DNA of 64,000 nucleotides. It comes from Zizania palustris (Eukaryota > Streptophyta > Magnoliopsida > Poales > Poaceae). The notes beneath the pieces were generated by a model, which saw only the letters and a program-made list of their open reading frames with translations, had not been told where the DNA came from and did no database searches. Every line of letters starts with the position of its first letter. The stretch's first letter is position 1. Shown piece by piece: positions 17,838 to 28,884 of the stretch. The stretch lies in contig JAAALK010000289.1 in the NCBI GenBank assembly GCA_019279435.1, positions 83,979,023-84,043,022 of the forward strand, in the 5' to 3' direction. A program made the translations under genes and the position numbers.

Positions 17838-18886
17838 CCAACACAGATAAACTCTTCAAACCCTAGTTTGAACCATACCTTTACTTTCTTTATTTCCTGC
17901 ATTAGATCAGTAAACCTTCGTGGGTTTGTGCTGGAAGCCCTCTGCTGGTCATGCCGTAATTGTGGTAAGCCTTGTTGGTTCGCCTATGAATCATCCGTTA
18001 ATCTACGTAACATATTGCTATCACCTTGGTGGCTCGCTTGTGAACCATCCGTTAATCTACGTAACAGATTGCTACCCTTTATTTTGTACACTACTACGCT
18101 TAATAATTCGGTCTCTAGGCCGAATTGGCACTTGATCTTCATTTTGCTACAAGTTTTACATTCGAGCCCGCTTCGCCGAAGGTTTCCAGAGCTAGGAAGC
18201 TAGTTTCGGAGGTTGCCAGAGCACCCTTCGGTGTGTCCTTGCTTTGTCCATCCGTGTCAGATTCATCACGATGTTGTCGGTCTAGTCAAGTCCTGCACAT
18301 CGGAGCCACTTCGCATTGAAGTTACTTTGCAGCAGACTTCGTCACGCCAACGCTCCACACTGGACTTCATCGCGCCAACGCTCCGCACCGGATTTCATCG
18401 CGCCAATGCTCCACACTGGATTTCATCGCGCCGATGCTCCACACCGGATTTTGTCGCGTCAACGCCCTACGTTGGATTTTGTCCTGTCAGAGGCTTTGCA
18501 CCGAACCGAGTCGTTCGGAGGCGATTTCGCGTAGTGAACTGTTCAGAGCATGTCTTTGGCTAGAATGATCTAAACACCGAAGGCTACCTTCGATGCACAC
18601 TTCGCACCAGACGCTGAAAGACCCCCTTTGGTGACCCTTCGCAAGGTAATCTCTGAACAAATCTGGCTCCGATTGGCCGTTTGGTTCATTTTATCTATAC
18701 ATTTCGGCTAATTGTATTATTGCATTTGTGATATGATTACCTGGCGACTACAATTCCCTTGCCACTATTAAGGGAAGTCGGAACGTGGCATTGGTGTTGT
18801 GTTACGCTTAGGCTCATCCCTAAGTATCCACACGCTTTTGGATCATCGAACCGGCCCAAGTGCGGCAGCATGTTTTCGTGTCAACA
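17838..18886 (+). repeat. Gypsy-2 5' LTR, right part
   Basis: Aligns with about 27010-27950 of the 3' LTR and ends GTGTCAACA. It contains the duplicated hairpin module (17977-17992 and 18031-18046) and five tandem 28-bp units (18335-18474) where the 3' LTR has only two. Confidence 0.9.
18335..18474 (+). repeat. Five tandem 28-bp repeats inside the LTR
   Basis: The units begin GACTTCGTCACGCC or GATTTCATCGCGCC, at 18335, 18363, 18391, 18419 and 18447, with a sixth partial unit after. The 3' LTR of the same element (27484-27540) has two units and a partial one. Confidence 0.85.
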
Positions 18887-18893
18887 CACTTTT

Positions 18894-18911
18894 TGGTGAC
18901 TCCGTTGGGGA
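18894..18911 (+). other. Primer binding site of gypsy-2
   Basis: TGGTGACTCCGTTGGGGA, eight bases after the LTR end. Gypsy-3 has the related TGGTGACTCTGCTAGGGA. It resembles the arginine-tRNA PBS reported for Tat/Ogre elements; I have not verified the tRNA. Confidence 0.7.
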
Positions 18912-18924
18912 TGACTACGCCAAC

Positions 18925-20640
18925 ATGACGAGTATGTCTACATCGGCTGCAAGTACCTCTACAACGACTACTACGTCTACAACACTTATGGATCCCATGG
19001 GGGGCTCAGAGATCGACAACCGCAACATCATGACACCTACCCTTGTAGATATCCTGGAGGAAGGTCAGGTGGTGATCGAAGCAAAGATGAAAGAACTCTA
19101 AGATCTTCTGCTAGGGAGTTACATCAAGACACGTGCGGGTTTCATCAAGCGCGACGTCAACATCCCCGATCTCGCCCGGACGCAGGTAACACCAGTGTCA
19201 CCTCCTTTATCTTAGAGATTGAGCAGAAAATAGCCACATCCGTGGATCAAGCTGTTATCACTTCGCTAGCCAACCGTCTAGATTCGATAGTTACCTCTCA
19301 AGTAGAGGCAATGTTTAGAAGGTTCGGCTTTACCGAGGCCATTCCTCGAACTCCAATTGCTAGCGTACCCCTGGTAAATCGTATTTATAGCAGAACTGAC
19401 GGTAGTACTGGCAAAACTATCACATCTCCGCCCTCAACATCTATGGCTGAGACAAGTCACTACACTTACGACCAAGCTAACCCTGCTTATTATGCGCCAC
19501 CTCCACCTATGCCTGCACCAGCCTTTCCCCCTTGCTTGTGCCACACGCTCCTACGGACCTGCTTAGACCTGAGCACATCATACACCCTGAGCCAGCACGG
19601 GAGGAGGATCCCCACGGCCGACACGCCGACATACCACCGCGCACAAGCATGAGGCTAGGACGACATTGAGGAGCGGATCCGCATGCTATTTAGAGAGTGT
19701 ACCGGCTTCGCGCCTCGGGATAAGGCTAGGATTTACCAAAAACCGTACCCCGATCACTTCGATACCATACCCTACCCTCGTGACTATAGAGTCCCTGAAT
19801 TCACCAAATTCGATGGTGAGGGTAACAAGACGACACTAGAGCATGTCACCCAATTCTTAGCACAGTGTGGAGAAGCTAGTGGGTCGGACACATTAAAACT
19901 TAGATTGTTTTCTCTTCGCTATCCGACACCATTTTCACTTGGTTTTCGACGCTGCCGCTGAACTCCGTCTAAACATGGGCCCAATTAGAACAGAAATTCT
20001 ATGACTATTTTTATACAGGCAAGATAGAACTTACGCTTTCACACTTGACATTCGTCAAACAGAAATCTAATGGGAGTGTCTCTCAGTACGTCATGCGCTT
20101 TAGAGACACCAGGAACCGATGTTGTAGTCTCAATATTTCGGAGAGAGATTTGGCGGATCAAGCTTTTAACGAATTGCATTATGAAATTAAAGAAAGACTA
20201 GATAACCAAAACTTTCTAGAGGTCAGCAAAGTCCTGCAGCAAGATCTGGTCCAAGAAGGCCAAGCCAAGGATAAAAAATTCATTAAAACGTTTAACAAAC
20301 CTAGGGATGAAGTTCACATCATGGAGCACTCCGACGAGGAAGAGTTCGAGGAAGAGGACGATTCGACCGATATGTATGCGGTCGAATGGGTTTAGAACAC
20401 TAAGAGCAAGCATGTCACTTGTTCTGAGCTGTGGCTGTCTCCCACTAAGAGCCGGCCAAGCGAAGTTAAATATTCCTTTGATGTGACTAAATGCGATAAA
20501 ATATTTGATTTCCTCTTGAAGAGCTAGCTTCTCAGGTTGCCCAAGGGCCAAGTCATCCCGATCGCCGATGAACTAAAGAAGCGCCCCTACTGTAAGTAGC
20601 ACGATTCGCATTCTCATTATACTAATGACTGTAATATTTT
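18925..20640 (+). pseudogene. gag: Gypsy-2 Gag, broken
   Basis: Starts MTSMSTSAASTSTTTTT (ATG 18925) close after the PBS, as in gypsy-3. A stop near 19099 and frame breaks near 19215, 19650 and 19960 interrupt it. The recognisable retrotransposon Gag core is at about 19683-20395 (RVPEFTKFDGEGNKTTLEH, then SVSQYVMRFRDTRNRC, ADQAFNELH), followed by an acidic stretch (DEEEFEEEDDS). A TAG follows at about 20395. No CCHC knuckle is visible. Confidence 0.85.
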
Positions 20641-21013
20641 TCGTCGGTAGGTTCAATCATCCATAGAAGAAGGACGATTGCAAATAGATTCTAGTCTAAA
20701 GATGAAGCTGGACAAAGACCCCTTTCCCATGAACACCATCGACCTCGACGAGAAGAGGGTGTTGATTCGGCCAGAACAGGTCGAGTCATCTAAGGGGAAA
20801 GCAGTCGTTATTGGAGAATCACGCACACGCACACTCGTACCAAAGAACCCTGAAGTAGGAGTGTCGACGAAGAACATCAACACGTCTCGTTCGGCTAGGG
20901 CTCGCAAGAAGCCAAAGATAACATACCAGATGCTGTTGAATAAACACTAGAGGAAAGCTGAGAAAATAGGCCCTCGGCAAAAAATGCCAAGACAACCAAA
21001 CTCTTCGGGGAGT

Positions 21014-21229
21014 GAGTTCGGACCCCAACAGCCGTACCCTCCGAAGGGTGAGTTCGGACCCCAATGGCTGAACCCTCCGCGTAATGAGTTCGGATCCCAA
21101 TGGATGAACCCTCCACATAATGAGTTCGGACCCTAATGGCCGAACCCTCTGCACAGAGAGTTCGGACCCCAATGGCCAAACCCTCTACCGGGTGAGTTCG
21201 AACCCAAGTGGCCAAACCCACCTCTACTC
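21014..21229 (+). repeat. Six 36-bp repeats coding for a 12-residue unit
   Basis: The units start GAGTTCGGACCCCAATGG at 21014, 21050, 21086, 21122, 21158 and 21194. Translated, each reads like EFGPQWxNPPxx. They lie between Gag and protease. Gypsy-3 has the same 36-bp unit in reverse (about 37260-37480) with GFGPQW variants. Confidence 0.85.
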
Positions 21230-21699
21230 TGGGTGAACCCCCGGGTGGGAGAACTCGGCCCGCAATGGCCGAACATACCTCTAACCTAGTAGGACCCTTC
21301 GCTGATATGGTCCAATGTACCGTCAACGTGGCCGAACCCCCTTCTGTGCAATGGGTTTGGATCTCAATGGACAAAGCCGCTAGAACCTCCGATGCCTCTG
21401 CCATACTACTCGGCATGATTCCCGTGGATTCCGAACTGCAGCTCGCCATAGTATCCTTTGCAGTATAATGTTACCCCCTATTTTCCTTCAGAGTATTATG
21501 ATTGGCAGGGACAAGTGGACACAACGAAGGGGAACATTTTTCACAAGCTATTTGTGGTACCTCCGAATCGATTCACACAAGATGAAGCCAAGGAGGATGG
21601 ACGTTAAGAGGCGAAGGAGAGGGAGTCTGAAGCTATCAGAGTCAGGATAGGGTCTTAGGAGGTCCCAATCCCGAAGGCCCCCTCACCAAAGCACGACAG

Positions 21700-22809
21700 A
21701 GGTAAGTCCCCTAGTCTGGCCGAGGCCATCACCAAAGCCTGGTCCGATCAGCCTAACGAGGCTAGTCCGACAGACAGGGTACACGGAAAAGTTCTCACCA
21801 AGCGCAAAGACTATGAGGCCGACCCGGGTAATTCTTGTTTGGCCAAAAATCATAGAAACAAGTTGGTGGCGCCCGGTACTAAGCCACAACCATCTTGGGC
21901 ACCTCTAGGCATGTCCAAATCACAGAAGAGGCGCCTACAATGTATACAGTCACACGAGATATGCGAGAAGAAGGCCGAGGATAAGCGAGACACCATCTTC
22001 GAGGAAATCCGCCTTGAGCCAGTCGTTAAGCAAGTATGGAAGCCCAAGCCGGTTAATATAAACAACCCGGCTCATGTTCCGAGCGATGACGATGACGACA
22101 TGCTCGACGATGACTACACACCCATCTCCGAGGGGCACGCACCTCAGGCGATGGACATAAACGTCGTCACGCTTCCCACCGAGTTCGCACTACCACGAGA
22201 TGAGGCCGAGGTCACTCAGTTGAATCTCGGCCCACGAGATGCTATTTTCAAGAAGCCCGAGGATATGGCTCGTCACTTGAAGCCTCTCTACGTCAAGGGG
22301 CACATTGATGGAAAGTCTATCTCCAGGGTGCTTGTTGATGGAGGCACCACTGTCAACTTAATGTCGTACTCTCTTTGAAGAAGCTTGGCAGGGGCGAGGA
22401 GGATCTAAAGAAAACAAACCTAATGCTCAACGGCTTCAACGACGAGAGCTCTGAAGCAAAGGGCGTGCTCTCCCTCGAGTTGACGGTGGGCAACAAGATG
22501 TTGCCGACAGCATTCTTCGTGGTCGATGTGCAAGGTAACTATAGTGTGCTACTCGGGCATGATTGGATTCACGCAAATTGTTTTATTCCATCTACTTTGC
22601 ACCAGTGCCTAATGCAGTGGGACGGCGATGATGTGGAGGTTGTACCAGCGGATACTTCGGCCCAAGTAGCATTGGCCGATGTATCTATCGACGACGTCCA
22701 TGATAAAGTAGAGTGTCTATCAGGTAGAGACCTTTCGGATAACAACTTCGTCAGCGTGTCCGGGGGACATTTTGTACCCGTGTCTGTGACGCTGGCTGGT
22801 GTAGCATGA
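21700..22809 (+). pseudogene. pol: Gypsy-2 protease region
   Basis: A retropepsin-like segment. 22318-22370 reads SRVLVDGGTTVNLM, the DGG version of the D(S/T)G active site found in plant Tat elements. After a stop and frame change at 22375 it continues with LSLELTVGNKMLPTAFFVV and LLGHDWIHA (second part of the fold). Upstream (about 21840-22140) is a charged, Gag-Pol linker-like stretch. Confidence 0.82.
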
Positions 22810-24948
22810 CTATTTCTAAACTAGTAGTCATGTCTAGTAAGAATACTCTTGATTGGCTAAGGTCTTGTGTGGAGCAATATCGGTATTCTAAAGATGGTAT
22901 TGCTGAAGACATTGAATATTTTAGCGAAGTAGAAAAGTTAGGTCTAGGTTTTGCGTTGGCCGATCCTTTAGAAGAGGTTGATATAAGCAATGGTAGTATT
23001 CCGAGGCAGACGCTTGTAAACAAAAATTTACAAGCCACTGAAAATGCCGAAGTAATAAAGTTGCTTTGGTAATATGTTGATTGTTTCGCATGAGAGTATA
23101 GTGAGATGCCCGGACTAAGCCATGAGCCCGTAGAGCATCGGTTGCCTATCAAACCCGGGTTTAGGCCTTATAAACAGCCCCATCTTCACTTTAATTTGGT
23201 CATGTACGACCGAGTTAAAGAAGAGATAGAACAATTGCTCAACGCTGAATTTATTAGGCCATGCAAGTATGCTGAATGGGTTGCTAACATTGTGCCTGTA
23301 GAGAAGAAGGGGAGCAGCAAAATATGAGTTTGTATTGATTTCAGGGATCTGAACAAGGCCACTCCGAAAGACAAGTATCCCATGCTGATAGCCGACATGT
23401 TGATCAACGATGCTTCAGGACACAAGGTACTATGTTTTCTTGATGGCAACGCTAGTTATAATCAAATTTTTATGGCCAAAGAGGACGTCTACAAGACAAC
23501 CTTTTGATGTCCTGGTTTTGTTGGCTTGTTTGAGTGGGTTGTCATGACTTTTGGTTTAAATAATGCTGGCACTACTTATCAACGTGCTATGAACCTGATC
23601 TTTAATGATGTGCTAGGAGTTATGCTAGAGGTCTATATACACGATGTTGTAGTCAAATCGGATGCTATGGGCAACCATTTAGCCGATTTGAGAGTTGCTT
23701 TTGATAGAATGCGTCAGTATGGATTAAAAATGAACCCACTCAAGTGTGTGTTCGGCGTGTCGGCAGGCAAGTTCTTAGGATTCATGATTGATGAAAGAGG
23801 TATTGAGATTGATCCTAAGAGGCTTAAAAAGATTAGGAACTTTGAAGCGCCGACATGCAAGAGAGATGTGCAAAAGTTGCTAGGTAAGATGAATTATTTG
23901 CGTCACTTTATATCTATTTTGTTTGGCAAGATCGATGCTTTTGTCCCCATACTCCAGCTAAACAATGAAGCCGAGTTCACTTGGGGGGCAAGTCAACAAG
24001 GCGACTTCGAGAAGATTAAAGAGTACTTATCATCACCGCCCGTGGTAAGAGCGCCAAAAGCCAGGATTCTATTTCCGTTCTACATTGCTATAGAAGATAG
24101 CATGATAGGAGCTGTGCTAACTCAAGAGGTGGAGGGAAAAGAGTACATCATCACATTCTTGAGCTACCGCCTACTAGAAACCGAGTCAAGGTACGTGTTT
24201 GTGGAGCATTTGTGTTTATCACTTTATTATGCATGTACCAAATTATGTTACTATCTTCTCCCTATCACATGTATTGTTTCTTGTCAAACCAATGTTGTAA
24301 AATACATGTTGCAAAAGACGGTTCTAAGTGGTAGAATCGAAAAGTGGGCTTATGCTTTGATTGAGTACGATTTGGCTTATGAGCCTCTAAGAGCTATGAA
24401 AGGCCAAATCATCGCTAACTTTATAGTTGATCACCATGTAGATGTCAATTGGGGTAGCAACGTTGCTCTAGTTCAAGTGGCTCCATGGAAACTTTATTTT
24501 GATGGTTCGGCTTGCAAAAATGGCCAAGGTATTGGAGTAGTTCTCATATCACCTAGTAGTATACGCTTTGAGACCTCGACCCATTTAGAATTTTCTTCTA
24601 CTAACAATCAAGTAGAGTATGAAGCTTTATTGCTAGGATTTGAATTGCTAGGTTCCATGGGAGTTAAACATGTTCATGCATATGGTGATTCTCTGTTATT
24701 GGTACAACAAGTAGCTAAAATTGCTCAATGTTTTAATGGTTTGCTAATAGCTACTTGGATAAATGTTTAGACATAATGCTACCTTTGATGACTTCAAAAT
24801 TTCTCACGTGTCTAGAGAAGCCAATTCAATTGCAAATGATTTGGCTCAGCAAGCATCTAGCTATCATGTCAGGAAAGGAAAATTTTCTGTACAGGGATGG
24901 CCGATTCTTGAATTCCCTGCTGAAGCCAGGGGCTTCGGGTGGGCATAA
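22806..24948 (+). pseudogene. pol: Gypsy-2 RT, RNase H and second RNase H
   Basis: The RT N-terminus is at 22806-23072 and 23106-23515 with stops between (for example near 23070, 23325 and 23506). 23526-24770 is a 414-codon open stretch. The catalytic motif reads YIHD (23634-23645) instead of YIDD, so the first metal-binding Asp is His. RNase H and the second RNase H (WKLYFDGSACKNGQGIG, STNNQVEYEALLLGFELL) follow, then a frameshift near 24765 and the tail SREANSIANDLAQQA. Confidence 0.9.
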
Positions 24949-25200
24949 GGCCCATAGGACCCTCCGGACAATACCCCTTGGCCTACTAGCCCACCGAAGG
25001 GTGTTGCGCACCGGAGCCCTCATGCTAGAGCCCTTCATCTGCCAAAGGACCCTGCATGTCAGGCTCCTCATGCAGAATCCTTCTGAGCATCGGAGGCCTT
25101 CGCGCACCGCACCCCTCCGTCGAATGGCTTCAGTTCGATCGGCTTAGCATAGCCGATATGACTGGCCCTCGATAGGAACAGAAGTCGCTTGGGGGGCACT
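24949..25200 (+). other. Variable spacer, gypsy-2
   Basis: GC-rich sequence between second RNase H and integrase, at the same position as 1315-1608 and about 33410-33700. No domain seen. Confidence 0.5.
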
Positions 25201-26515
25201 TTGAGATTAGCAATTTAGACACCACTTCAGAAAAAGAGTTAGCAAACCCTCTAGAAATCCATAAGGATGATTGGAGAATCCCAATCATCTAGTATTTAAA
25301 AGATCCCAGTCAAAAGATTGATCAAAAATTTCGGCGACAGACGTTTAAATTTGTGTTGCTTGATGATGTATTATACCACCGAACTATTGATGTAGTACTT
25401 CTAAAGTGCTTGGATGTCGATGAATCTAAGGTGGCTACGGGAGAAGATCATGAGGGACTTTGTGGCTCTCATCAGTCAGCCTAGAAAATGAGTTGGATGC
25501 TCAAAAGAGCGGGCTTTTATTGGCTGATTATGACTGATGATTTTTTTAAGTATTATAGAGGGTGTGAAGCTTGAACAAAGTTTGGTAATATTCAGTTGGC
25601 TCCTGCGTCGCTACTTAACCCTATTATCAAACCATGGCCATTCCGAGGTTGGGGTTTAGACTTCATCGACCAAATTCATCCTTCCTCTTCAAAAGGGCAT
25701 CGATTTGTGTTGATGGCAACAAATTACTTCACCAAATGGACTGAGGCCGTGCCTCTCAAGAACATGACTCATAATGAGATAACTGATTTCATCCTGAAGC
25801 ACATTATACATAGATTCGGTATTCCCCAAACTCTCACTACAGATCAAGGTACTTCGTTTATTGCTAAAGAAGTGAGAGACTTTGCCGAATTTTATGGTAT
25901 TAAGTTGATAAACTATTCACCATACTATGCTCAGGACAACGGTCAGGCCGAGTCTAGTAATAAAACTGTAACTAAGCTCATTAAGAAGAAAATTGAAGAG
26001 TTCCCTAAAAGGTGGCAAGAAGTGCTTTCCGAGGCACTATGGGCTTGTAGAGTTGCAAAGCATGGTGCTACCAAAGTTTGTCCATATGAGTTAGTGTATG
26101 GAAAAGAAGTCGTTCTACCAGTGGCGGTAGATCTTGGCTCTTTAAGATCTCTTAAGCAAGATGGCTTATCGGTCGATGAATATGAAACTCTTTTGAAGGA
26201 TAATTTGGAAGAAGTGACCGATAAGAGGTTAAGGGATCTAGAAGCTATAGAGAAAGATAAAAGGAGAGTACCTAGAGCCTACAACAAAAGAGTCAAACCA
26301 AAACCGTTTCAAGTTGGTGACTTGGTTTGGAAGACGATTTTGCCCTTAGGCACTAAAAGCCACAAATTTGGTAAATGGTCGCCTAGTTGGGAAGGTCCTT
26401 TTAAGGTAACCGAAATCGCTCCAGGTAATGCATACTTGTTAGAATCTCTACAGGGAGAGTGATTTCAAAGAGCTTTAAATGGCAGGTATTTGAAAAAGAA
26501 CTTCCAGAGTGTGTA
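25201..26515 (+). pseudogene. pol: Gypsy-2 integrase
   Basis: The N-terminal zinc-finger region (about 25440-25590) is broken by stops, including TGA at 25573-25575 where gypsy-1 has Cys. From 25596 a 288-codon frame carries the full core: D22 (GLDFIDQIH), D83 (TTDQGTSF) and E119 (NGQAESSNK), exact DD35E spacing. The C-terminal domain (VWKTILPLGTKSHKFGKW, WEGPFKVTEIAPGNAY) ends at a TGA in 26460-26462; conserved sequence continues to GRYLKKN. It has the best preserved core of the three Tat copies but no intact finger. Confidence 0.9.
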
Positions 26516-26597
26516 GCAAAGCACTTAAAAGTGTCAAAACACTGATATGGAGTATATCATCGTTAGCCCATTGTGCTTTTAGCTCACTTAGTTTGCT

Positions 26598-26614
26598 AAA
26601 AGGCAGGGGCCATG
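26598..26614 (+). other. Polypurine tract, gypsy-2
   Basis: AAAAGGCAGGGGCCATG directly before the LTR start TGTTGATAGC. Confidence 0.82.
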
Positions 26615-27950
26615 TGTTGATAGCAAAAAATGGCATTAATGGTCGGAATTGTCAAAATATCAAGTTTGGTAATTTTGGGCCGAAAATATACAAGTCCTGG
26701 TACATGCCAAAGCCACAAAGTGCTAGAGGCCCACCTGCATGGGGCCTCGCGGGCCTTTTAGCGGCCTGCTTCGTAGGCTGGCTTCGGCTCGAAGGCCCTT
26801 CGGTGGCCTGTTTTGCCAAAGCTTTGGCCCGAGAAGCACACTTCAGTGGGACCACCGAAGGCCCGCTTCGGGTAGACTTCGGATAGGAGTCTGATACTGA
26901 TTCAGGTTGTTTTATCTCTAATCTTGATTAGGCCGAATCTTATCAGATTAGAGTTAGGGATAAGAAGACTAGCCCCAATAAATATAGGGGTGAGGTCGGT
27001 TCATAGGACCCTAGTTTGAACCGTGCCTTTACTTTCTTTACATCCCGCATTAGATCAGTACACCTTCGTGAGTTTGTGCTGGAAGCCCTCCGCCGGTGAC
27101 ACCGTAACTGTGGTAAGCCTTGCTGGTTCGCCTGTGAATCATCCGTTAATCTACGTAACAGATTGCTATCACCTTGGTGGCTCGCTTGTGAACTATCCGT
27201 TAAACTATGTAACAGATTGCTACCCTTCATTTTGTACACTGCTACGCTTAATAATTCGGTGTCTAGGCCAAATTGGCACTTGATCTTCATTTTGCTGCAG
27301 GTTTTATGTTCGGAGCTCCTTCGCCAAAGTTTTCTAGAGCTAGGAAGCCGGTTTCAGAGGTTGCAAGAGCACCCTTCGGCGAGTCCTCGCTCCGTCCATC
27401 TGTGCCGGATTCGTCACGCTGTTGTCGGTCTGGTCAAGTCCCACGCACCGGAGCAACTTCACATCGGAGTTACTTCACACCAGACTTCGTCACGCCAACG
27501 CTCCGCGCTAGATTTTGTCGCGTCGATGCCCCGCGTTGAATTTTGTTGTGTCTGAGGCTTCGCACTGAACCCTATCATTCGGAGGCGATTTCGAGTAGCG
27601 ATCTGTTCGGAGCTTGTCTTTGGCCAGATCAATCTGAACGCCGAAGGCTACCTTCGGCGCACACTTCGCACCAGACACCGAAAGACCCCCTTCGGTGACC
27701 CTTCGCACAGTACTCTCCGAACCAATCTGGCTCCGTTCGACCGATTGGTTCATTTTATCTATACATTTTGGCTAATTGGATTATTGCATTTTTGATCTGA
27801 TTACCTAGAGACTGCAAATCCCTTGCCACTTTTAAGGGTAGTCAGAACGCAATGTCGGTGTTGTGTTATGCTTAGGCTCATCCCTAAGTATCCACATGCT
27901 TTTGGATCGTTGAACTGGCCCAAGTGCGGGGGCACGTTTTCGTGTCAACA
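26615..27950 (+). repeat. Gypsy-2 3' LTR (1336 bp)
   Basis: Runs TGTTGATAGC ... GTGTCAACA. CCGAAG-rich U3, hairpin modules at 27125-27140 and 27179-27194, two 28-bp units near 27484. Followed by GATAT and the interrupted copia-C gag. Confidence 0.93.
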
Positions 27951-27955
27951 GATAT

Positions 27956-28821
27956 ACACACTCAAAACATCCCCGAGACCCTCCTTTCCTCCAATCTCGC
28001 CTATCATTGTAGAAGTGGGTGAACTTCTTGACAATGAGATCTAGCTCTTCATCATCTAGAGTGTCCACCTATTCTTTTGTGACAGAGACTAGGGAGGACA
28101 AGTCAAAACCTACAGAAAAACCACAAACTCCAGAACCACCAGAAAAATTAGCTCTATATGAGGTGCCACTGCTAGAACTGGAAACTAGTGCTATGGATGG
28201 CAACAAAGAGTTTCCAAATCCTAGACAAGATGCCTTGGCAATCTCGGTGGACTCGAGCATACTGAAAAGTTCATCGCAAGTCAACGTGTCGTAACTTGCC
28301 AACTCTTCAATACTAGAGATCTTCAACTCCCATATGCTACGATCAAGAGCATAGAGAAGTTTGATAGCTCTCTGATGATCAGAGTAAGCTAAAGTCCCAA
28401 TGCAGCGCAAATTGCTCACAATTCCATCTAAACGAGCAAACATGGCATCTACCGATTCACTAGGGCCTTGCACAAACATTTGATATTCTTTATTATATGT
28501 GCTTTGGTCCCTAGCCTTAATCTGAGTAGTTCCCTCATGATAAGTTGTCAAAGTGGTCCAAATTTCATGCGCGGTTCGAAGATGCTGGACCCTATCAAAC
28601 TCATTTCGACTCAGACTCATGAACAATATATTTCTTGCCTTGTTGTTACAATCGTACTATTCCTTTTCAGCCTGAGTGGTGCGAGTTTCAGGGATCACAT
28701 ATCGGGAATCAACAATGTCCCATATAACACTTCCTTATCTTAGCAAATAAGAGTCCATGCGCACTTTCCAATAAGAAATATCACGACCATCGAACACCAG
28801 AATCTTGGTATTTTTGTCCAT
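27956..28821 (-). pseudogene. gag: Copia-C Gag, truncated
   Basis: Starts MDKNTKILVFDGRDISYWK at 28821. A frame break occurs near 28740 and a TAG near 28658 (EKE*YDCNNKARN, probably a former Trp). It then stays open: FMSLSRNEFDRVQHLRTAHE, TYHEGTTQIKARDQSTYNKE, LDRSIWELKISSIEELASYD. It ends inside the CCHC knuckle at GCFEC, where gypsy-2 is inserted. It is homologous to residues 15-281 of the copia-B Gag. Confidence 0.88.
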
Positions 28822-28870
28822 GTCGCCAATGCATCACAAAACTAGTTAAGGTAAACTGGTGATCTAATCG

Positions 28871-28882
28871 GCTCTGATACCA
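28871..28882 (-). other. Primer binding site of copia-C
   Basis: TGGTATCAGAGC on the minus strand, two bases from the LTR, again initiator-Met type. Confidence 0.9.
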
Positions 28883-28884
28883 AT

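Larger units (their letters stand above)
6481..27950 (+). mobile_element. Gypsy-2: Ty3/gypsy (Tat lineage), interrupted by copia-A and copia-B
   Basis: Pieces are the 5' LTR (start missing, 6481-6627 and 17838-18886), PBS, gag, protease, RT, RNase H, second RNase H, integrase, PPT and 3' LTR (26615-27950). Copia-A separates the first 255 or so LTR bases, which lie left of the window; copia-B splits the LTR again just downstream of its TATA box. On the right, the element interrupts the gag of copia-C with presumed TSD GATAT (27951-27955). It is defective, with many stops and YIHD in place of YIDD in the RT. Confidence 0.9.
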
